Below, piece by piece: positions 6,568 through 16,158 of a stretch of 64,000 nucleotides of DNA. The position numbers were made by a program, and so were the translations under genes. Each line of letters opens with the position of its first letter. Positions within the stretch are counted from its first letter, which is position 1. The notes under the pieces were generated by a model. It was not told the origin of the DNA. It saw only the letters and a program-made list of their open reading frames with translations, and did not search any database. The DNA lies in NCBI RefSeq assembly GCF_003478335.1, contig NZ_QUFB01000002.1:75537-139536 (forward strand). Reading direction: 5' to 3'. Source of the DNA: Clostridium sp. AM49-4BH (GTDB lineage: Bacteria; Bacillota; Clostridia; Lachnospirales; Lachnospiraceae).

Positions 6568-9420
6568 ATGGGAAAATGGCGCGGGTCCCTAGCAGTACAT
6601 ATTATATTGCCACTTTTACTAGCGGTGGCGATCGGATTTTCGACGGTAGCCGGCATGATCATAGAGGGAACGAAAGAATATGCGAATGAAGGCGGTCAAA
6701 AGCAAGAAGATTTTTATGTTTCGCAAAAACAGGTCGAGCAGATGATGGATGGTTATCTGCGATTGTATGAGCAATATATGCAGATTGGAAGCGTTATAGC
6801 ACCGGATGGCATGATCGATTATGATACGGTTTTGCTGACCTCTTTATCTTCTGGAGAGCATAAACAATATACATTAAAAGAATTGTTACGACGGGCAAAC
6901 AGTACCGGGCTTCATGCGAGCAGACTGCGTTCTTTTATGTCCGATTTTCAGGACAAGTGCGCCTCCGGAGTCAGTTATCCGATCGAGACACAGTATGCGC
7001 TGTCTGCAAGAGATAAGGTCATTGTTGATGATGGACAAGTCTACCAGTTTACGAATCATTCCGGAGTGGGCGTAAGAGAAAAGCAGATTGCGGATGCACT
7101 GAAATATGAGTCCAACATGGTGTTGGTAAATAGTCTGACCAAAGATTATGGAAAGCAGTATCAGAAAGATCTGGATATTGAGATTGGACATTTGAATACG
7201 ATGCCAATACAGTTTCATGCCAGCAGTGTCTATGAAAAATATATTATTACCTATTATGAAAAATATGCGAAATGGTATTTTATTAATAAATTATTGAGAT
7301 ACGCCAAAGATGATCAGGGAAAATGGTCCAAAGAATATCTGGATTTTTACGAGCAATATGAAGCGTATACGGAAACAGAGGAAAAACGGTATAGCAAAAA
7401 AGAGTGTCAGAAACTGCTGGAACAGGAGATGGAAGACACGTATGCTCACATTCCGGACAACAAAATGCCATGGTCAATGCACCGTATTCCGAGAACTATG
7501 GAAACGGCGACAGATTATGCAGTGTTTTTGGTAGAAACCTATCAGGAATTGCACTATATCTTTTCGGAGACCAATTTTGCATATGGCTATCAGGATTCTG
7601 CCGGTATGCTGTTGACGAATAATGAGAATTGGTGGAATCAAGTCGAACGCATGGTTACGGCAGGCAAAGTGGATAAGGCGACGGATAAGAGTAATGTATT
7701 GTTTGCTTATTATAATAACAGAGACTATAACGGACAGAGTAATCTGCCGGAGGATACGTTTGAAATGTCCGGTAATATTCAGGAAAAGATCATGCAGATC
7801 GCACAAGAATATCAAGGTCGGTCTTATAGCATTGCAGTTGGATTGGATTTAAATGCAGTTCGTAATAAAACGGTGGCGGATGTTTTTGAAACACAATATA
7901 TCTGGTCTGACAAGCAGGCGTATTATGCACAAATCGGGCACAGTCTGTTAATGCCTGCTCTTGTTTTGACGCTGATTTTATTATTTGCTATGTGTTTATG
8001 TACAGGGCATCGGGCAGGATATAAAGAGATCGTATTACACAGTGTGGACAAGGTCTGGCTGGAATTGCTTGCTCTATGTGTCCTGTTTTTGGTACAGATA
8101 TATCACTGGATGCTGCAAATGTGGAACGGCTCTATGGCAAGGCTGGATTTTTTGATTGCGGCCATTCTCTTTTGGGCAATGAATTGTCTGGCTGCAGAAA
8201 TTTTTTTGAGTTTATTAAAACGAATGAAAGCGGGAAACTTTTTGGAGGGAAGTATTCTGTTTCTGTTTGTCCGTGAGATCATATTTGGAAAGCTGCATTT
8301 GGGACAGTTTCCGGGATTTGCCAAAAGATTGTTTTATGAATTGCCGATCGGGCAGAGATATTTGACCTTGTTTTTACTGGAAGGATTGGCGCAGGGAGTA
8401 TTGATTGTATATGTATTCCAATTTGTACAGAAATACCGAGGAGTAAAGACAGTCCTTATGGAGCGGAAAGGGATACTATGCCTTGTGGCTTATTTGGTGT
8501 TGCTGCTTCTCTTACTTGCAACACAGATTCATAATCTGCGCACGGAGCGGGCGGATCGCATTTTGCTGCGCGAGGTAGAGCAGATGTCAGAAGGAGATTT
8601 TTCAATGCACATCGTGGCACCAAGTGGAGCTTCTTACCGACAGACCAAACTGGTACAGTATTTGAATCGTGTTGGCATGCGCGTGGATGAGGCGGTTGAA
8701 AAAAGTGTGCGCAGCGAACGAATGAAAACAGAACTGATTGCCAATGTGTCACATGATATTAAGACGCCGCTTACTTCTATTATAAATTATGTGGATCTGT
8801 TAGGCAGACAGAATCTTACCAATGAAACGGCGAAGGAATATATTGCAATCTTAGATCGCAAAAGTAAGCGCTTAAAAACATTGATCGAAGACTTGATCGA
8901 GGCATCAAAGGCATCCAGTGGTGCGATCGAATTAGAGATGGATGTCATTGATTTTGGCGAAATTGTAACGCAGACGAATGGTGAGTTCGAAGACTTGTTC
9001 CAAGAAAATAAATTGGAACTGGAGTGCGATATTCCAAATCATGAGCTGCTCTTTTTGGGAGACGGAAGAAGGGTATACCGTATTTTGGAAAATCTGTATA
9101 TGAATACAAAAAAATATGCCATGCCGGGTACGCGTGTGTATGTTGCACTGCAGGAGCAGGAAGAAGGAATCGTGTTCTCTATGAAAAATGTGTCGGCGGC
9201 CAAGCTAAATATTACACCGGAAGAGCTTACGGAACGTTTCGTGCGTGGAGACAGTTCGCGTTCTACAGAGGGCAGCGGTCTGGGGCTTTCTATCGCGAAG
9301 AGCCTGACGGAGCTGATGCAGGGAACGTTTCAGATCTTTTTGGATGGCGATCTGTTTCATGTGGAAGTTATGTTTCCGCATTATCAGGAGCAGCAGGAGA
9401 AAATGGAAAAGGAAGTATAA
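6568..9420 (+). CDS. Large membrane sensor histidine kinase
   Basis: A 950-residue sensor kinase. An N-terminal transmembrane helix (about residues 8-30) is followed by an extracytoplasmic region of roughly 440 residues with no recognised family, then a block of about six or seven membrane helices (about 475-665), a linker, and a cytoplasmic kinase core. The HisKA motif is NVSHDIKTPLTS with phosphoacceptor H729; the ATPase domain has a poor N-box (ENLYMNTKKYA) and a clear GSGLGLSIAKSL box. A classical D-x-G-x-G box is replaced by a KNVSAAKLNI-type segment, as in some VanS-like kinases. I chose ATG 6568 because TGAGG lies seven bases upstream; an in-frame GTG at 6505 is possible. The signal sensed is unknown. 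Confidence 0.88.
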   Translation: MGKWRGSLAVHIILPLLLAVAIGFSTVAGMIIEGTKEYANEGGQKQEDFYVSQKQVEQMMDGYLRLYEQYMQIGSVIAPDGMIDYDTVLLTSLSSGEHKQYTLKELLRRANSTGLHASRLRSFMSDFQDKCASGVSYPIETQYALSARDKVIVDDGQVYQFTNHSGVGVREKQIADALKYESNMVLVNSLTKDYGKQYQKDLDIEIGHLNTMPIQFHASSVYEKYIITYYEKYAKWYFINKLLRYAKDDQGKWSKEYLDFYEQYEAYTETEEKRYSKKECQKLLEQEMEDTYAHIPDNKMPWSMHRIPRTMETATDYAVFLVETYQELHYIFSETNFAYGYQDSAGMLLTNNENWWNQVERMVTAGKVDKATDKSNVLFAYYNNRDYNGQSNLPEDTFEMSGNIQEKIMQIAQEYQGRSYSIAVGLDLNAVRNKTVADVFETQYIWSDKQAYYAQIGHSLLMPALVLTLILLFAMCLCTGHRAGYKEIVLHSVDKVWLELLALCVLFLVQIYHWMLQMWNGSMARLDFLIAAILFWAMNCLAAEIFLSLLKRMKAGNFLEGSILFLFVREIIFGKLHLGQFPGFAKRLFYELPIGQRYLTLFLLEGLAQGVLIVYVFQFVQKYRGVKTVLMERKGILCLVAYLVLLLLLLATQIHNLRTERADRILLREVEQMSEGDFSMHIVAPSGASYRQTKLVQYLNRVGMRVDEAVEKSVRSERMKTELIANVSHDIKTPLTSIINYVDLLGRQNLTNETAKEYIAILDRKSKRLKTLIEDLIEASKASSGAIELEMDVIDFGEIVTQTNGEFEDLFQENKLELECDIPNHELLFLGDGRRVYRILENLYMNTKKYAMPGTRVYVALQEQEEGIVFSMKNVSAAKLNITPEELTERFVRGDSSRSTEGSGLGLSIAKSLTELMQGTFQIFLDGDLFHVEVMFPHYQEQQEKMEKEV

Positions 9421-9481
9421 TATTATCACTGCGCCGGGATCGATATCATTCTTCATGAAATAGAAGCGGTTTTTAGCGGCT

Positions 9482-9510
9482 TTGACGGACAATGTAATAT
9501 ATGGTATAGT
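9482..9510 (+). promoter_or_regulatory. Sigma-A promoter of miaB
   Basis: TTGACG at 9482-9487 and TATAGT at 9505-9510 with a 17-bp spacer, about 35 bp before the miaB start codon. It separates the miaB-dgt-dnaG-rpoD group from the two-component system. Confidence 0.7.
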
Positions 9511-9551
9511 AAAATGATTAGAGAATTTTTCAAGATAGGAGCAGCTAACTT

Positions 9552-11018
9552 ATGGAACACTATACCAATATAAATGCTATGGTGCAGGCGGCAGACCTTA
9601 CATTGCCGCCACCGGAAAAAGAACCGGACAGACAGTATTATTTTATAAAAAAACTGCAGCAGCATATTGCGCAGAAAGAGCAGGAAAAAGGGCGAAAGCT
9701 CACATGCAATATTAAAACATTTGGATGTCAGATGAACGCCAGAGATTCGGAAAAGATCCTAGGTATTCTTCAGACGATCGGATATGAGGAGACGGATAGT
9801 GAACAGGCAGATCTGGTGCTGTATAATACCTGTACCGTTCGTGAAAATGCAAATCTTAAGGTATATGGAAGGCTAGGGCAGTTAAAACGTTACAAGTCCA
9901 AAAATCCGGACATGCTGACGATCCTTTGCGGCTGCATGATGCAGGAGCCGGAAGTTATTGAGCGCATAAAGAAGAGTTATCGCAATGTAGATATTATTTT
10001 TGGCACGCATAATATATTTAAGTTGGCAGAATTGCTGGCAATGCGACTGTTTGATCAGGATGCCAAGAGAATGATCATTGATATTTGGAAAGATACAACG
10101 GAGATCGTGGAAGAATTGCCAAATTCCCGTAAGTATTCTTTTAAGGGCGGCGTTAATATTATGTTTGGATGCAATAATTTTTGCAGTTACTGTATTGTGC
10201 CGTATGTACGTGGACGTGAGCGCAGCCGCGAACCGGAAGATATTATCGAAGAGATCAAAGGTATGGTAGCGGATGGCGTTGTTGAGGTGATGTTACTGGG
10301 ACAAAATGTAAATTCTTACGGTAAGACGTTAGAGCATCCGATCAGTTTTGCACAGTTATTGCGTCAGGTAGAGCAGATCGAAGGGCTGGAGCGGATCCGT
10401 TTTATGACTTCACATCCGAAGGATCTGTCAGATGAGCTGATCGAGGTGATGTCGCAGTCTGATAAAATATGCAAACATCTACATTTGCCACTGCAGTCCG
10501 GAAGCAGCCGTCTGCTAAAGATCATGAATCGTCATTATACCAAGGAAAGCTATTTGGAACTGGTAGATAAGATCCGGGCCAAAAATCCGGACATTGCCCT
10601 TACGACAGATATTATTGTGGGATTCCCGGGAGAGACAGAAGAAGATTTTGCAGATACGATGGATGTTGTGGAAAAGGTTCAGTATGATAGCGCTTTTACG
10701 TTTATATATAGTAAACGCACCGGAACTCCTGCTGCCGCTATGGAGGATCAGGTGCCGGAAGAAGTGGTTAAAGAACGTTTCGATCGTTTGTTAGAACGAG
10801 TTCAGCAGATTGCCGCAGTACATGCAGGCAAAGATGTCGGCAAAGTTGTGGAGGTATTGGTTGAAGAACAGAATGGACAGGATGCATCTCTTATGACAGG
10901 GCGCACCAGTCAAAATTATGTCGTGCATTTTCCGGGAGAAACTTGCTTGATCGGCAAGATCATTCCGGTGAAATTAATTGAAAGCAAAGGCTTTTATTAT
11001 ATGGGAGAACAAGCGTAA
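9552..11018 (+). CDS. miaB: tRNA-2-methylthio-N6-dimethylallyladenosine synthase
   Basis: A 488-residue radical-SAM methylthiotransferase that adds the 2-methylthio group to i6A37 of tRNAs reading UNN codons. The N-terminal MTTase domain begins TFGCQMNARDSE; its cluster cysteines include the CQMN, NTCTVRENAN and CGCMMQ positions. The radical-SAM cluster motif is CNNFCSYC (CxxxCxxC), and a C-terminal TRAM domain follows. An N-terminal extension of about 45 residues precedes the family core, which is common in Clostridia. It starts with ATG 9552 behind TAGGAG. The paralogue RimO is encoded at 18845; the QMN start and RERSRE context mark this one as MiaB. Confidence 0.96.
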   Translation: MEHYTNINAMVQAADLTLPPPEKEPDRQYYFIKKLQQHIAQKEQEKGRKLTCNIKTFGCQMNARDSEKILGILQTIGYEETDSEQADLVLYNTCTVRENANLKVYGRLGQLKRYKSKNPDMLTILCGCMMQEPEVIERIKKSYRNVDIIFGTHNIFKLAELLAMRLFDQDAKRMIIDIWKDTTEIVEELPNSRKYSFKGGVNIMFGCNNFCSYCIVPYVRGRERSREPEDIIEEIKGMVADGVVEVMLLGQNVNSYGKTLEHPISFAQLLRQVEQIEGLERIRFMTSHPKDLSDELIEVMSQSDKICKHLHLPLQSGSSRLLKIMNRHYTKESYLELVDKIRAKNPDIALTTDIIVGFPGETEEDFADTMDVVEKVQYDSAFTFIYSKRTGTPAAAMEDQVPEEVVKERFDRLLERVQQIAAVHAGKDVGKVVEVLVEEQNGQDASLMTGRTSQNYVVHFPGETCLIGKIIPVKLIESKGFYYMGEQA

Positions 11019-11068
11019 TATCGATGGCGGTCAGAAAAAGGCGCAGCACTTGAAAAAGGGGGATTTCC

Positions 11069-12109
11069 ATGGCACAGACAAAAAGTTTACGGCAGAAGCA
11101 GGAAGAGCGGGAACATCAAATATTAGGTCCGTTTGCATCTTATGCAGATGAGTCCGGAGGTCGCGACCACGAGGAGCCGCAGTGTGATATCCGAACGGAT
11201 TTTCAGCGTGATCGTGACCGTATTTTGCACTGTAAGGCATTTCGCCGTTTGAAACAGAAAACACAGGTCTTTTTGGCTCCGGAGGGAGATCATTATCGTA
11301 CCCGTTTAACGCATACGTTGGAAGTGGCGCAAAATGCGCGGACGATCGCACGTGCGCTGCTTTTGAACGAAGATCTGACAGAGGCGATCGCACTTGGTCA
11401 TGATCTTGGACACACGCCTTTTGGTCACGCCGGAGAGCGTGCACTGAACCGCATCTCTGAGGAATATGGCGGTTTTCATCACAATGAGCAGAGTGTTCGC
11501 GTGGTGGAACGGCTGGAAAAAGATGGCAAAGGCTTAAATCTGACGGCAGAAGTACGAGATGGAATCCTCAACCATCAGACAAGTCTGATGCCTATGACAT
11601 TGGAGGGAAAGATTGTTCGCCTATCGGACAAGATTGCGTATATCAATTCGGATATAGATGATGCGATCCGAGCCGGTATCATTCGGGAGGAGGAGATTCC
11701 AAAAGAATTGACAGATGTTTTGGGGGATACGACCAACAGTCGCCTGAATACGTTGGTGCATGACATCGTACATAACAGCGAGGGGAAGAATGAGATATGC
11801 ATGTCATCTGACGTTGAGAAAGCAATGTTTGCATTACGCAAGTTCCTATTTGCTAATGTATATACCAATCCGATCGCCAAGGGCGAAGAGCGCAAAGTTG
11901 TACATATGATCGAGCAATTATATGAATATTTTATTCATCATTCTGACAAATTACCGGAAGAATTTTTGGAATTGATCAGGCAAGGGGAAACAACGCAACG
12001 TACGGTCTGTGATTTTATTGCGTGCATGAGTGATCGGTATTCAGTAAACCTATATAAAGAGATCATGATACCGAAGTCCTGGTCGGTTCGTGGTGTGGAA
12101 CACCGATAA
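11069..12109 (+). CDS. dgt: dGTPase-like deoxyguanosinetriphosphate triphosphohydrolase
   Basis: A 346-residue HD-domain protein of the dGTPase family, which removes triphosphate from dNTPs. The N-terminal region has the family signature RDRILHCKAFRRLKQKTQVF, then RTRLTHTLEVAQ and the metal-binding GHDLGHTPFGHAGE. It begins with ATG 11069 after a GGGGGA ribosome-binding site, 50 bp after miaB. In many Firmicutes this gene directly precedes dnaG and rpoD, as here. The exact dNTP preference cannot be told from sequence. Confidence 0.93.
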   Translation: MAQTKSLRQKQEEREHQILGPFASYADESGGRDHEEPQCDIRTDFQRDRDRILHCKAFRRLKQKTQVFLAPEGDHYRTRLTHTLEVAQNARTIARALLLNEDLTEAIALGHDLGHTPFGHAGERALNRISEEYGGFHHNEQSVRVVERLEKDGKGLNLTAEVRDGILNHQTSLMPMTLEGKIVRLSDKIAYINSDIDDAIRAGIIREEEIPKELTDVLGDTTNSRLNTLVHDIVHNSEGKNEICMSSDVEKAMFALRKFLFANVYTNPIAKGEERKVVHMIEQLYEYFIHHSDKLPEEFLELIRQGETTQRTVCDFIACMSDRYSVNLYKEIMIPKSWSVRGVEHR

Positions 12110-12201
12110 AGAAAAATATATTTTGCCTGCAAAAAAGGAAATGGGAAAAAGACGTCGAATAACCCAAATAGAGTGTTTGATTTCGGAAAGGAGGAAACGG
12201 T

Positions 12202-14001
12202 GTGCCCAGATATACAGAAGAACAGATCGAACAGGTTCGGTCGGCAAATGATATAGTTGATGTGATAGGCGCGTCAGTACGATTGAAGCGTTCCGGCAGC
12301 GGGTATGTCGGGCTATGTCCGTTTCATAGTGAGAAATCACCATCCTTTTCCGTGAACCCGGCGAGACAGATGTATAAATGTTTTGGCTGCGGTGTGGGTG
12401 GAAATGTGATCACGTTTGTCATGGAATATGAGAATTATTCGTTTCCGGAAGCGATGGAAAGCTTGGCAGAGCGGGCAGGGATCACTTTGCCAAAGCAGGA
12501 AATGACTGCCAAGCAAAAACAGGAAGAAAACTTGCGCTCAACGTTATTGGAGATCAATGCCAAGGCGGCAAGATATTATTATGCGACGCTAAAATCTCCA
12601 CAGGGTAAATTAGGCCTTGAATATCTGCGGGGACGACAGCTTAGCGATGAAACGATCTTAAGGTTCGGTTTAGGTTATGCCGGACAGGGCGGCGGTGAGC
12701 TTTACCGCTATTTACGGCATGAAGGGTATGATGATCGCATTTTGCGTGAGACCGGATTGTTTAAGATGGATGAGCGTGGCGTTTATGATAAATTTTGGAA
12801 CCGTGTTATGTTCCCGATCATGGATGTGAATAACCGGGTTATTGGTTTTGGAGGAAGAGTTATGGGGGATGCCAAGCCGAAATATTTGAATTCTCCAGAA
12901 ACAAAACTTTTTGACAAGAGCCGTAATCTGTTTGGCCTCAATTATGCAAAGCAGGGCAAACGTAAGAAGTTTATTCTTTGTGAGGGATATATGGATGTGA
13001 TCGCATTGCATCAGGCAGGATTTAGTGGTGCAGTGGCATCGTTAGGTACTGCATTTACAGAGCAGCAGGCCAATCTGCTTCGAAGATATACTGATGAAAT
13101 CTATCTGACGTATGATAGTGACGAGGCGGGAGTCAAAGCAGCACTGCGTGCAATACCGATATTAAGGCGTGCAGGTATTACGGGACGTGTGGTTCATATG
13201 GAGCCATACAAAGACCCGGATGAGTTTATCAAGGGACTTGGCAGTGATGCGTTTGAAGAACGTCTGGAACAAGCACAGAACAGTTTCTTTTTTGAAGTAG
13301 ATGTGCTTCGAAAACAGCACAATCTGAGTGATCCGGAGGAAAAGACAAAGTTTGTGCATGGAATGGCACGTAAACTTTTGGTGTTTGAGGACAAAGTGCA
13401 GCGGGATAGTTATTTGGAGGCGTTATCTGCTAAGTATAGCGTTCCAAAGGAAGATTTAAGATCCCTCGTGATCCGCTACAGCAATATGGAGCCGGAAGGT
13501 TATCGGGAGGTCATGGAAGAACGACATGAACAGAGCAGAAGAAAGGCGATCCGCAAGGATCCGGAGGGAATGGCATATACGTATCGGCTGTTTTTGTCTT
13601 GGTTGATCGAACAGCCGGCCCTTTATGAACAGGTTAAACACATTGTGCATGTTGAGGATTTCTTAGCGGAGCCGTATCGTCAGGTGGCGGGGCTGCTATA
13701 CGAGCAGCTGGAACGCGGACAAGCAGAACCGGCACAGATCATCAGTCGGTTTGAAGATGTAGAAGAGCAGCGGATGGTGGCAGGAATGTTTCAGACAACA
13801 TTATCTGCGAAGATGGACAACCGTGAAAAAGAAAAGGCGGTCAACGAATTGATCCATCGGATCAAGGAGCGCAGTATAGAACATCAGACAAGAACTTTGA
13901 CGGATTTTTCACAGCTTCAGGATCTTGTCCGCCAGAAAAAAGAACTGGAATCTCCGGGAAAACTGCATATTTCCCTGACAGGAGATCAGAATAGACAATA
14001 G
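12202..14001 (+). CDS. dnaG: DNA primase
   Basis: A 599-residue primase that makes RNA primers for replication. The CHC2-type zinc finger is formed by C39, H42, C60 and C63. The Toprim catalytic region follows at about residues 250-340 (FILCEGYMDVIALHQAGF, TYDSDEAGVKAA), and the C-terminal third matches the DnaB-helicase interaction region. The start codon is GTG at 12202 behind a strong GGAAAGGAGG. It lies between dgt and rpoD in the classical macromolecular synthesis arrangement. Confidence 0.97.
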   Translation: MPRYTEEQIEQVRSANDIVDVIGASVRLKRSGSGYVGLCPFHSEKSPSFSVNPARQMYKCFGCGVGGNVITFVMEYENYSFPEAMESLAERAGITLPKQEMTAKQKQEENLRSTLLEINAKAARYYYATLKSPQGKLGLEYLRGRQLSDETILRFGLGYAGQGGGELYRYLRHEGYDDRILRETGLFKMDERGVYDKFWNRVMFPIMDVNNRVIGFGGRVMGDAKPKYLNSPETKLFDKSRNLFGLNYAKQGKRKKFILCEGYMDVIALHQAGFSGAVASLGTAFTEQQANLLRRYTDEIYLTYDSDEAGVKAALRAIPILRRAGITGRVVHMEPYKDPDEFIKGLGSDAFEERLEQAQNSFFFEVDVLRKQHNLSDPEEKTKFVHGMARKLLVFEDKVQRDSYLEALSAKYSVPKEDLRSLVIRYSNMEPEGYREVMEERHEQSRRKAIRKDPEGMAYTYRLFLSWLIEQPALYEQVKHIVHVEDFLAEPYRQVAGLLYEQLERGQAEPAQIISRFEDVEEQRMVAGMFQTTLSAKMDNREKEKAVNELIHRIKERSIEHQTRTLTDFSQLQDLVRQKKELESPGKLHISLTGDQNRQ

Positions 14002-14055
14002 ATACAATGGAAAAACCCGGATATCCCGGTACACAGATAGAAAGGAAGGAACAAC

Positions 14056-15444
14056 ATGGCAACAGAAAAGAAACAGGCGGAGCTGCAGGAGACAGTCGTT
14101 TCCGAGACAAAGGAAAAGAAACAGACCAAAACTGCTAAGAAGGCGAGCACAACGAAAAAAACGTCTGCTTCTAAGGCAGAGACAAAAGCGGAGTCTGAGA
14201 AGGCAGCTAAGACAACGACGAAAAAGCAGTCGGCTGCGAAAGAACCTGCGGAGAAAAAGCAGACGAAAAAGGCATCTGCCGCAACGACGAAGAAGGCATC
14301 TGCCAAAGAAGCAAAAGCGACAGAAGATGAGGCAAAGAAATTTATGGAGCGCATGAGCGCATTGTTAGATCTTGCAAAAAGTAAGAAAAATGTGTTGGAG
14401 ATCACAGAGATCAACAATTTTTTTAAGGATATTGATCTGACAGAGGAGCGTATCGAAAAGATCATAGAGTTTTTGGAACAAAAAAATGTGGATGTTTTAC
14501 AGATTTCGGATGATAAAGATACCGATGATGATATGATCTTGGAACTGGAGAATAATGGGGAAGTTCCGGACGATGATGAGATCGAGAATATCGATCTGTC
14601 TGTGCCGGATGGTATCAGTATTGAGGATCCGGTACGTATGTATCTGAAAGAGATCGGTAAAGTGCCGCTTCTTACTGCGGATGAAGAGGTTGAGCTTGCA
14701 AAACGTATGGAAGAGGGCGATGTGGAGGCTAAGAAGAAGTTAGCAGAAGCCAATCTTCGTCTCGTAGTCAGCATTGCAAAGCGTTATGTTGGTCGCGGAA
14801 TGCTGTTTTTGGATCTGATCCAGGAAGGAAATCTTGGTCTGATCAAGGCAGTAGAAAAGTTTGATTATAAAAAGGGATATAAATTCAGTACGTACGCAAC
14901 TTGGTGGATCCGTCAGGCAATCACACGTGCGATTGCAGATCAGGCGAGAACAATCCGTATCCCGGTTCATATGGTAGAGACGATCAACAAGTTTGTACGT
15001 GTTCAGCGTCAGTTATTGCAGGAACTTGGCAGAGAACCATATCCGGAAGAGATCGCAGAACAGATGGGCATGCCGGTAGAGCGTGTTCGTGAGATTCAGA
15101 AGATCTCTTTAGAGCCGGTTTCTTTGGAAACACCGATCGGTGAAGAGGAAGACAGTCATTTGGGTGATTTCATTCAGGATGATAATGTACCGGTTCCGGC
15201 AGAGGCAGCAGCGTTTACGTTGCTCCGTGAGCAGTTGGATGAAGTGCTTGGCACGTTGACGGATCGTGAGCAGAAGGTGCTCAAACTTCGTTTTGGCTTG
15301 GAAGACGGCAGAGCCAGAACATTGGAAGAAGTTGGTAAGGAGTTTAAGGTGACCAGGGAGCGTATCCGCCAGATCGAAGCGAAAGCTTTGCGCAAATTGA
15401 GACATCCGAGCCGCAGCCGCAAATTAAAGGATTATTTGGAGTAA
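14056..15444 (+). CDS. rpoD: Primary sigma factor SigA/RpoD with Lys/Ala-rich N-terminal extension
   Basis: A 462-residue housekeeping sigma factor. From about residue 95 it follows the SigA plan: region 1.1 ([16 protein letters not shown]), region 1.2 ([14 protein letters not shown]), region 2 with core-binding and -10 recognition ([28 protein letters not shown]), region 3, and region 4 with the -35 recognition helix ([20 protein letters not shown]). The first 95 residues are a low-complexity Lys/Ala/Thr/Glu tract that is not part of the conserved sigma fold. The stop codon overlaps the trmK start (TAATG), so the two are translationally coupled. Confidence 0.97.
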   Translation: MATEKKQAELQETVVSETKEKKQTKTAKKASTTKKTSASKAETKAESEKAAKTTTKKQSAAKEPAEKKQTKKASAATTKKASAKEAKATEDEAKKFMERMSALLDLAKSKKNVLEITEINNFFKDIDLTEERIEKIIEFLEQKNVDVLQISDDKDTDDDMILELENNGEVPDDDEIENIDLSVPDGISIEDPVRMYLKEIGKVPLLTADEEVELAKRMEEGDVEAKKKLAEANLRLVVSIAKRYVGRGMLFLDLIQEGNLGLIKAVEKFDYKKGYKFSTYATWWIRQAITRAIADQARTIRIPVHMVETINKFVRVQRQLLQELGREPYPEEIAEQMGMPVERVREIQKISLEPVSLETPIGEEEDSHLGDFIQDDNVPVPAEAAAFTLLREQLDEVLGTLTDREQKVLKLRFGLEDGRARTLEEVGKEFKVTRERIRQIEAKALRKLRHPSRSRKLKDYLE

Positions 15445-16118
15445 TGCAGTTATCTAAACGATTGCAGACCGTGGCACATCTCGTACACACTGGCGGTGTT
15501 GTTGCTGATATTGGATGTGACCATGGATTTACCATTATATATTTGGTGATGAATCAGCTTGCATCGGCAGGGATTGCTATGGATGTGGCAGATGGACCGT
15601 TAATGCGAGCGAAAGAACATATACATCAGTATGAACTCGATAACAGGATCGCATTACGAAAGTCAGATGGTTTGCAGCAGCTTGTAGAAGGCGAGGCAGA
15701 TACAATATTGATCAGCGGTATCGGTGGAGCTTTGATGGAACGTATTTTGCGGGAATTTCCGCACGTAACACAGTCTGCGAAAGAACTGGTACTTTCGCCT
15801 CAGTCAGAGATATACAAAGTACGTCATGCGCTGCACGATCTGGGTTTTGTGATCGCACAGGAAGAGATGGTATTTGATCAGGGTAAATATTATACGATCA
15901 TACGGTGTGAGAGGGGCAGTGAGCATTACTTCACGGAGGAAGAATATATATATGGAGGGTACCTGATGCGAACGAGACATCCGGTATTTCTGGAATATAT
16001 GCAAAAAGAGCTCGCGCGGGTGCAGCGTGTTTTGGAGGCAATGCCGGATACACAGCCGGCGAAGAGGCAGATTCTTCAGGAACAGCAGACTATCTCAGAT
16101 ATTTTGAATCCGAGATAA
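15444..16118 (+). CDS. trmK: tRNA (adenine22-N1)-methyltransferase
   Basis: A 224-residue SAM-dependent methyltransferase of the TrmK family, which makes m1A22 in tRNA in Firmicutes. The SAM-binding motif ADIGCDHGF is at about residues 20-28, and the conserved ISGIGGALM (about residues 92-100) and LSPQSE (about 116-121) follow. The ATG overlaps the rpoD stop by one base. The pairing of trmK directly after rpoD is usual in Firmicutes. Confidence 0.93.
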   Translation: MQLSKRLQTVAHLVHTGGVVADIGCDHGFTIIYLVMNQLASAGIAMDVADGPLMRAKEHIHQYELDNRIALRKSDGLQQLVEGEADTILISGIGGALMERILREFPHVTQSAKELVLSPQSEIYKVRHALHDLGFVIAQEEMVFDQGKYYTIIRCERGSEHYFTEEEYIYGGYLMRTRHPVFLEYMQKELARVQRVLEAMPDTQPAKRQILQEQQTISDILNPR

Positions 16119-16158
16119 CAGGCTGCATTGTCAGTGACAGAAAGGCAAAGGTGTTGTT

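Noticed and set aside
13986..14774. A 262-codon open frame antisense to rpoD
   Set aside because: It is Ser/Phe-rich because it mirrors the Lys/Ala-rich sigma N-terminus and acidic region; no ribosome-binding site or family resemblance.
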